Part shown: positions 57,273-64,000 of the stretch, in pieces
How positions within the stretch are numbered: position 1 is the first letter of the stretch
How the letters are laid out: each line of letters opens with the position of its first letter
DNA from: Agarophyton chilense
Lineage: Eukaryota > Rhodophyta > Florideophyceae > Gracilariales > Gracilariaceae
Length of the DNA: 64,000 bases
Reading direction: 5' to 3'
NCBI GenBank assembly: GCA_030374765.1
Contig: JARGXX010000138.1
Location: 1,488,001 to 1,552,000 of the forward strand
Made by a program: the position numbers and the translations under genes
Notes under the pieces: generated by a model
What the model saw: the letters and a program-made list of their open reading frames with translations, nothing else
Told to the model about the DNA's origin: nothing
Databases searched by the model: none

Positions 57273-57624
57273 AAAACGTCGTTTTCTGCAGAAGGTGGAC
57301 GCATATGCGTGTCCGATTACCTACAAGGGAAAACACGAAATAACAACCGAATGCAACAGTAGAAGATACGAGAAGAAACAACAATTCACGTGAAGAAGGA
57401 GACACTAAGGAAGTCAAGTGGCAGGCGGCCGCCACAAGAATCTCAAAGGTGAACCGACCCTGTCACCGAGTTCTGAACCTCGAGGTATCGAGCGTCGCGC
57501 AGCGTGAGCAACCGCCGGCGGACACCACTCCGATGCCCGCGCCGCTGTCGCTCGCTATACCTTCATGGTTTGATGGAAGGAGGCACGGGGCGTGTCTCAC
57601 GTGTAGGAAGGGGGTCTATCGCAC

Positions 57625-58227
57625 AGTGGCAGAAGGTTTGACCTTTGAGGTTTTCCATGTACTACACTGACCTTGTAGGTGATGGATTCGAGGGATCATC
57701 GGCCACGCAGCTCCGGGCGAGTTACCATCTAGATGTTATCCGCCACGTGTAGTGTTGACATGTACCTTCTGGTTGAGTGATTGTTAGTAATTGCAATTGT
57801 AATTATATTTATTTTAGTACAGTAGTGGAGTGGCCACCTGGCACTCTAGCCAGTGCTGGCCAGGTCTTTGACACTAGGTCGGAGACCGTGCCTTGCTGGC
57901 ACCTCCCGGGTGACCTGGAGAGTGCAGTCCACTGCATATAGGGAACTGCACCTCCTCCACCCTAGTCTGATAAAGACAGGCACCACTTGGGTCACAACTA
58001 TACCTTTTGGTTCATTGTTTCTCAACTACTACATAATTTTTACCGCGCGTCGACGCCTACCATCGTTCACCTACACGGTATAGGCTAGTTGCCCCGCCGT
58101 TTGCCCCTGTGGGTTTTCACGGTGCCCTGTTACCATCGAGGTTAATTACGTCTACCTTCTAAGCTTGAGCGTCACCATGCTCCCGAGACAAGACAATAGC
58201 AGACCCCAGAGGGGATTGTACGACGAA
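57625..58227 (+). repeat. 3' LTR of gypsy-2 (part shared with the 5' LTR)
   Basis: It ends GATTGTACGAC like the 5' copy. By position of the purine tract the full 3' LTR probably starts near 57273 and would be about 955 bp long. Confidence 0.75.
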
Positions 58228-59240
58228 AAGCAAAAACAGTATGCGGAATACTACAACCTGGCACGTTAAATTGGATGGTCTGAAATAGGCATTTGTGCAT
58301 ACACAATAATAACCAAGGGTTGTATTATGCTTACACTGTATGAACCAGCGTACTACAAAGATGGAATTATATGTTCCGAAACTGAACGTTACTTGTAAGT
58401 AACCTTAGTTAGCCATTAATAGAAATCTGGTTGTATTTAACTTCTTCAAGGGATATTGAACTGCTTCTGGGCGTCTCAAAATTGTTTTTGAGCTTGTTGA
58501 AGACTACAATGGGATCCTCCATGTCGGTCACTGGTGCTTCTCACGGTTTCCGGACAGATAAAATGTACACAAAAGCGCAACTTCTAATCGCCGATCGTAC
58601 TTCTATGCGGTTTCCTACTCCTTTTTCGGGTGGGGTTTTGTCCCGCCTAAGATGCACCAGATTCTTTTCGGGCGCAAAACGAGTTCGAGCTTCTTCGACC
58701 AAGTACAGTGCTTCTCTGCTTTGAGTAACGGGACTCGCAGCTTCGAAAAGTCCATGAAAACTTCGTTCATTGTGCAATGGTAGAGGTCTGTTATTCTAAG
58801 TAGCATTCGTCGCGTGGGATGGCCACATATTCCCTAACTTAAGGTTCCACACAACAAAGTGAGACCACAGTGTTTACTATTTATAGTTCAAGCTGCTCAT
58901 AATAGGAAGCCAGACTATTCTGGAACTTCAAATTACTGGTCACAGAATCTTCAAAATCGATATCTAGTTCCCGTCGTTTTGGGGACAAACTCTAAGTACC
59001 AACGCCACTATTCCGATGTATTTCCTAAAATTTCTATATCGGAATACTATATGTAAGAGTAGGCTTTTACCAAACGTTTACTCACTCTCAATACTGGAGG
59101 CTGTCTCCAACTGCTTTGTCGAACCGTCTAAAGACTTGACATTTATACATTGTTCAGTGAGCTCTTGAATGTTTGGTTCTTATTCAAACATTCTCTCGTG
59201 ACCAATTGTTCCAATACAAATGTGACAGGTAGACATACAA
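58228..59240 (-). other. Gap between gypsy-2 and gypsy-3 with a possible retroelement scrap
   Basis: On the minus strand at about 58.65-58.8 kb, VFMDFSKLRVPLLKAEKHCTW resembles the linker between reverse transcriptase and RNase H in gypsy elements. The rest holds no recognisable feature. The stretch at 58.9-59.24 kb could be the eroded 3' LTR of gypsy-3. Confidence 0.3.
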
Positions 59241-62200
59241 TACTACTATTACATTCAACCTCTCTTAGAACTTGACGAACGCAGCAAGTTCTCAAATTTC
59301 TTAATGAGTTCTGCGCAGTTTGGCGACTCGTTTTTGTTCATCCAAATTGCTTCTTGTTTAACATCGCCTTCAAATTTGACCAGATACTGCCTTTTGCGAT
59401 AACGCCTGCGAGTATTCAAAATGGTAATCACTCCTTGTTTCACTGTGCCAGCAGCATCAATGACGACTGAGAGTGAGTCTTTGTCATTCTTTATACGATT
59501 GAGCAGGTGTAGTCGAGACACATGGAAAACATTTTGTGCTCTTCCCATGGATGGCGGTAAGTCAATCTTGTGTGTCACTGGTCCCAAAACCTTCTCGACG
59601 GCAAATGGTCTCATTAACTTCGGTTGCCACTTTTTTACAATCCCAGACTGCATCGACGCACTGTTGTCGCCAGTATTCAGTAAAACGAGATCACCAGTCT
59701 TAAACTATACATGTTTCCGTTCCTTGTTGGCATATAATGTTTGACGTGCAATTTCGTCTGTCAACTTATCCTTCGCTACCGTGCAAAACGCCTTCAGTTT
59801 TTTCAAATAGCCCACTGCTGCTGGACAGTTTCTATCCTTTTTCGAGAACTGTCTCGAAAGTTATGACTCTGGTACACGTCCAATATATGCTTCAAAAGGA
59901 GCGATCCCTGTACTCCTGTTTGGTGCCGTGTTGTAATAGTACTCGAGTTCGCTCAGCATATCGTCCCAATATTCTGGATTCCTTTGCACTGTGCCCCTAG
60001 TAATGGTCGAAAGCGTTCTGATCGTATTTTATTATCCGCTCTACAGAGAGAGCAGACATCTGCGACAGTGTTCGGGACTGCAAAATGGGTGCTTGCGGCT
60101 AAGGGGAAGGTGTGGTAGAACACAAAAACTAGCGAGCCAGAATGGGGGTTGTAAGGCCCCACTCGCCAATGAGGGTGGTTGGTACTATTGAACGGACAAC
60201 TACTTGATGTAGCTTGTCCGGATCTCCGGTTAAGAAATCCTGAACAAGGAACAAGTGAGTTGTGACCCCGTTTGTTGTCTCTTTTACTTTGGAGTCAGCG
60301 CTCCCTTCTGTGCCTTAAGTACAGTGCACAGGGGTGAGCGCCACACATAATAATGTCTAGATATAAACTTGTTTAGCCGATTAACCCCTCTACAGTACGG
60401 GATAATGGTTGCCACGTGGCTACTCACTAAAGTATATGCGCCGTTTCCAGTATGGTATTTGCCTACAAAAGGGTCGAATCGGATGCACCGTGGCCGACCG
60501 AGGTCCCACGTGTAACATACCACCTCACGGATCATCTGCGGGGTGCCGCTTCATAACTTCATCCTAGCCTTTACACTCACTTATGAGCATCATTTTTCTT
60601 AACCCAAAAAATCTTCCACCGGCATTCCGACAGTGCAGAATACTACACATATTCTCAGAGTGACCATCCGTTTGCGGATGTCGTTTCGATGCCATGTTCA
60701 GATCCACGTTCAACATCCTCGTGATGTCTTTGAAGTAGTAAGATGTGAAAAGTTTGTCTGTATCTAATATAATAGTTCTGGGAACTCGATGCTTTCAAAA
60801 AATTTGATCAAACAACAACTGTACGACTTCCATTGAGTCACCGTCTTTTTTGTAGGTATAAAGAATGCTAGCTTCGAAAGCTTCTCTACAACAACCAATT
60901 CTGAATCCTTGTCTGCATTGGTTGTGAGAAACTCTGACACGAAGTCCATAGAAACAACATCTTAACATGCATATGGTACGCGATGGGGTTGAAGGTTTCC
61001 ACTCTGCAATGGTTTTTACTCTTTGTTGAACTGACATTCCTCACAGAGTCTCACAAACTATCGGATTTCTCCGAAAATCCGTTCCCAATAGAAATGACCA
61101 GCACAAACCAAATAAGTCTTCTCTCAACAAGAATTACCAGGTAGATGGAACTCTTTCATAACTGCCTCCCGAATATTTCCACCTTGTGGAACAATCTCAC
61201 TTCTTGAGGTGCCTCTGGCATTCCAGTAGATCCACCCTTCCTGAAAGGTATAGTTAGAGATATACATCGCCGTCTTTTTCTTCGGAGGATCCTTTTGATC
61301 CCGTAGAACTGACAGAATGTTCTTTGTCCAAACATGGTTCTCGTATCCCTTCCGAATCGCCGTATGCAAGTCTTTGTCGTTTAGTCGAAGTGCTTTCAAC
61401 TTCTGGTGTCAGTCATACAGTTTACTGAGTGCATCAGCTGCTCCATTCATTCGGCCGTTGATGTGTGCCAATTGGAACATAAAGCACTGCAATTCGTCAA
61501 TCCAGCTCATCTGTTTCTCTGACAGTTTCGATTTTGTTTGTAAATACTTGATGAGCTCATGATCTGTGCGTATTATAAACGGTCGATCCTTCAGGTCAAC
61601 TTCCCATTCGCGCAACGCAGTCATGACTGCTATCAGTTTTTGGTCCCCAGTATCCCATCTAGTCTGTGTCTCCAAAAGGCGATGATACAAAAACGAAACA
61701 GGGTGACCCTCTTGTTCCAATGTTGCGTCTACCGCGTACTTGGAAGCGTCAGTTGTTAACACAAAACTTACGTCTGATGATGGATGAAGTAGAACTGGTG
61801 CAGTTATTAGCCATTTTTTAACTCCTCAAATGCCATTCTCTGTTTTTCCATCCATTGAAAGTTTTTTGAACAGAGCAGGTCAGTTATTGGTCGTGCTACA
61901 TGAAAAAAACTGCTTATGAACCTTCTATAGAAGTTTGCTAGTCCCGAACATTTCTCCAAATTCTTCAGTGATGTAGGAGCTTACCACTTCTCTACAGCTT
62001 CTACGAGCCTTTGCTGTGTATGAACTCCTTCTGCATTGATCTCGGCGCCAAGGTAGTCCACCTCTGTTGCACCAAAGGAGCTCTTGATCGGCCAAATGTA
62101 CAGCTTGTGCTTGCTTTAGGTTTCAAAAAGCTGTCGTAAGTGCCGTTTGGGCTCTTCTTTGTTCTTCCTGTAGATGAGTATGTCATCTATGTAAAGAACC

Positions 62201-64000
62201 ATGCATTATCCGTGAAACTCACGAAGCTAATGTGCCAATAAATGCAAAAATTCTGCAGGGGCGGGCGTTAGTCAATCCAAAACATAAGACTCTCCCCTCA
62301 TAAGTTCAATGTCGAGTGCGTATAGCAGTTTTGTGACAGTCTTTTTCCTTGAGCTTCATTTGATGGTATCTCCAGATTCAATCAATGTATGAGAAGATCC
62401 GCGCCTCTGCTACCGGATCAATTGTCTCATTTATGAAAGGAATAGGATTCGCATCTGTAATCGTGATCCTGTTCCATGCTTTGTCATCACACCCCATTCG
62501 AAGATCTCCATTGTTCTTTTTGGTCAAGAAAACGGGAGCTCCATACGGTGAAGAAAAAGGTGTGAGGAGTCCCTTTTCCAAGTACTTCTGCAATTGGAGC
62601 TTCAGGTTTTGTAACTCAGGAGGTGAAAGTCTGATAGCAGGCCCAACAGAAGGTTGCGCACCTGGTATGAGTTTGATTTTATATTCCATCCCTCGTGGCG
62701 TGGGTAACTCATCCAGCAACTCTTCCTTAAAAATTTCTTCGACCTCTGTTAATACCTCTCGAAATTCAGGCGTGCCCATTGCTTCGGACACCCTGTACTC
62801 TTCGTTTCTGGACACTCTGACTTCGAACAGTTTGCATTCTCCCTTTTTGACTTCTCTACACATCTTTTCAGCGATATATGTTTAAAGAAAATATCTTTCG
62901 ACACCTCATTCTTTTTTCTTCTTAGAGTTATCGTCAGTATAGTACCATTACTGTATTTGACCTTGAGTAGATTGGTCTGCCAATCAATTAGAGGGTTGTG
63001 CTCTCGTAACCAAGGTTTTCCAAATATGAGAATCAGAACACTACTGTCTTCCTTAGTGTTGGTGACCAAGATTTGTTCCTCGCTCAAAATTCCAATGATG
63101 ATAACCACTACCTGGGCTTTTTTAAGTACTCTCGTTTTTGGTGAGTCTACAAGTTCAACTTCGATACCTTCAATTTCATTCAGCAACAAGTTTAATATCT
63201 TTACGTGCTCTACTGACATAAAGTTATGAGATGCGTACGAATCCACAGCGGTTTTCACCGGATGCCCTGTTATCATTCCATCATACATCCAGTTGTCCTC
63301 TTCTGCATACTTCAATGCAGAAAGATAAGGCAACCGGTCCCGAAAATTTCCTTGCGCAGCTGCACCTGAGCGCAGCTTTCTCCGGTTTTTCTAGTGATCG
63401 GAGCTCTTGTTCTTGTCCCTCTCTTTTCTGCAAGAGTGACCAGGATCGCTCCAACCCTTCTTCCCGCACTTGAAACACATATCGTTTCTTCAGTACAAAG
63501 CAATCTCTCTTCGCTTCATTGATCCCCAGCTAACAGCCTTGTTGTCCTTAAAAACTGTATACTATTTTTTGGACACTCCCGAAATCTATGAATGTTACCC
63601 AGACTGACTCTTGTTCTTCTTGGAACCTTGATTTTTCTAAGTACTGGCCTGAAACTCGCCTGCTAGCTTAAAAGACAATTCAAGTGTCCTAGCATAATCA
63701 TTGGCTGGCTTTGTAGAGGTATTCCCAGTTCGATCATCTGGCTGCGAGGCCGGAAACTTCTCCGTGAACCTACCTTTCTATGATTCCGAAAGACTGTTGA
63801 AGAAATAGATATAAACTTTATTCTTCTGGGTGCTACGAAAAGTAACTAAGTTCTTCAAATCGTGCAATATGATCATCCATGGATCCATTTTCTTTCAGAC
63901 AGACGTCCATGAGTTTCATTCCTGCAGTAGCCATTTCTTTGGCCAAAACAAATTCTTCGATCACGGCTTTCTGCAGTTCGACAGGGCTGGTATGCTTATA
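59241..64000 (-). mobile_element. Ty3/gypsy fossil (gypsy-3), runs off the window
   Basis: On the minus strand: gag with a zinc knuckle (CFKCGKKGWSDPGHSC, about 63.47 kb), protease region (about 63.3-62.9 kb; TAVDSYASHNFMS), reverse transcriptase (62.86-62.0 kb; GLLTPFSSPYGAPVFLTKK), RNase H (61.76-61.41 kb; LTTDASKYAVDATLEQEG, HINGRMNGAADALSKLYD), integrase (61.4-59.7 kb) and a chromodomain-like C-terminus (59.65-59.26 kb; RRRYRKRQYLVKFEGD). The sequence is unlike gypsy-1 and gypsy-2, so it is another lineage. Broken, with perhaps ten breaks; its 5' end is beyond 64000. Confidence 0.85.

Larger units (their letters stand above)
49971..58227 (+). mobile_element. Ty3/gypsy element (gypsy-2) with paired LTRs
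   Basis: LTR copies at 49971-50569 and 57625-58227 are about 97% identical. Between them lie gag (50.65-52.2 kb; Ser/Asp/Lys-rich stretch then DPIAVIEFLQ and DQNGFSEGAA), protease (about 53.0-53.4 kb; VLDTGDGPNVL), reverse transcriptase (54.0-54.9 kb; FTTLDANCGYWQ, YIDDVIIYSR), RNase H (55.0-55.4 kb), integrase (55.5-56.4 kb; ITDRFSKLTRAIP) and a chromodomain-like end (57.08-57.2 kb; YTVRWYGWGPEQDTLEPP). A primer-binding-site candidate is at 50573-50590 and a purine tract at 57258-57272. It is broken, with several breaks, but structurally near-complete and fairly young. Confidence 0.88.

Overview
The window is eukaryotic nuclear DNA, dominated by transposable elements (TEs). It carries eukaryotic-type TATA boxes and ATG contexts, Ty1/copia and Ty3/gypsy retroelements, a Helitron, a CACTA (tnp2) element, a hAT element and a relic of an ATM-type kinase gene. 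The two best host genes are both secreted proteins: an intronless plant-type heme peroxidase and a small glycine-rich protein. Few introns, secretory peroxidase-like proteins and heavy LTR load would suit a red alga, but this is a guess; nothing in the window names the species.

Layout. 0-0.75 kb: unrecognised reading frames (-). 0.87 kb: strong short hairpin. 2.9-4.4 kb: peroxidase gene with TATA box (-), the clearest intact host gene. 5.2-5.4 kb: small membrane ORF (-). 6.88-8.47 kb: 5' part of a copia element (+), abutting a gypsy element (8.47-13.56 kb, -). 14.0-14.2 kb: a dispersed hairpin repeat and a 4 x 34 bp tandem repeat. 14.3-15.86 kb: Helitron helicase half (-). 16.4-18.3 kb: CACTA transposase relic (-). 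18.66-19.7 kb: two unrecognised ORFs (+). 22.38-22.43 kb: 57-bp palindrome. 22.43-27.44 kb: nearly whole, young copia element (-) with 243-bp LTRs and a 5-bp target duplication. 28.77-33.2 kb: decayed C-terminal half (FAT, kinase, FATC) of an ATM/Tel1-like gene (-). 33.78-35.72 kb: Helitron Rep half (-). 38.39-40.79 kb: hAT transposase relic (+). 41.59-41.80 kb: 42-bp coding minisatellite. 43.78-44.32 kb: glycine-rich secreted protein gene with TATA box (+). 46.4-48.25 kb: unrecognised ORFs (-), one with a signal anchor. 49.97-58.23 kb: gypsy element with paired LTRs (+). 59.24-64.0 kb: a third, unrelated gypsy element (-), running off the end.

How it fits together. No operon or pathway is visible. 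The peroxidase and glycine-rich genes look like single expressed genes in a TE graveyard. Gypsy-1 and gypsy-2 share a Gag type; the two copia elements share LTR ends and Gag and are one family. The two Helitron halves lie in the same orientation and the right order, 18 kb apart, with the ATM relic, copia-1 and the CACTA relic between them. This may be one Helitron pulled apart by later insertions, or two unrelated fragments. I found no tRNA, rRNA or CRISPR array.
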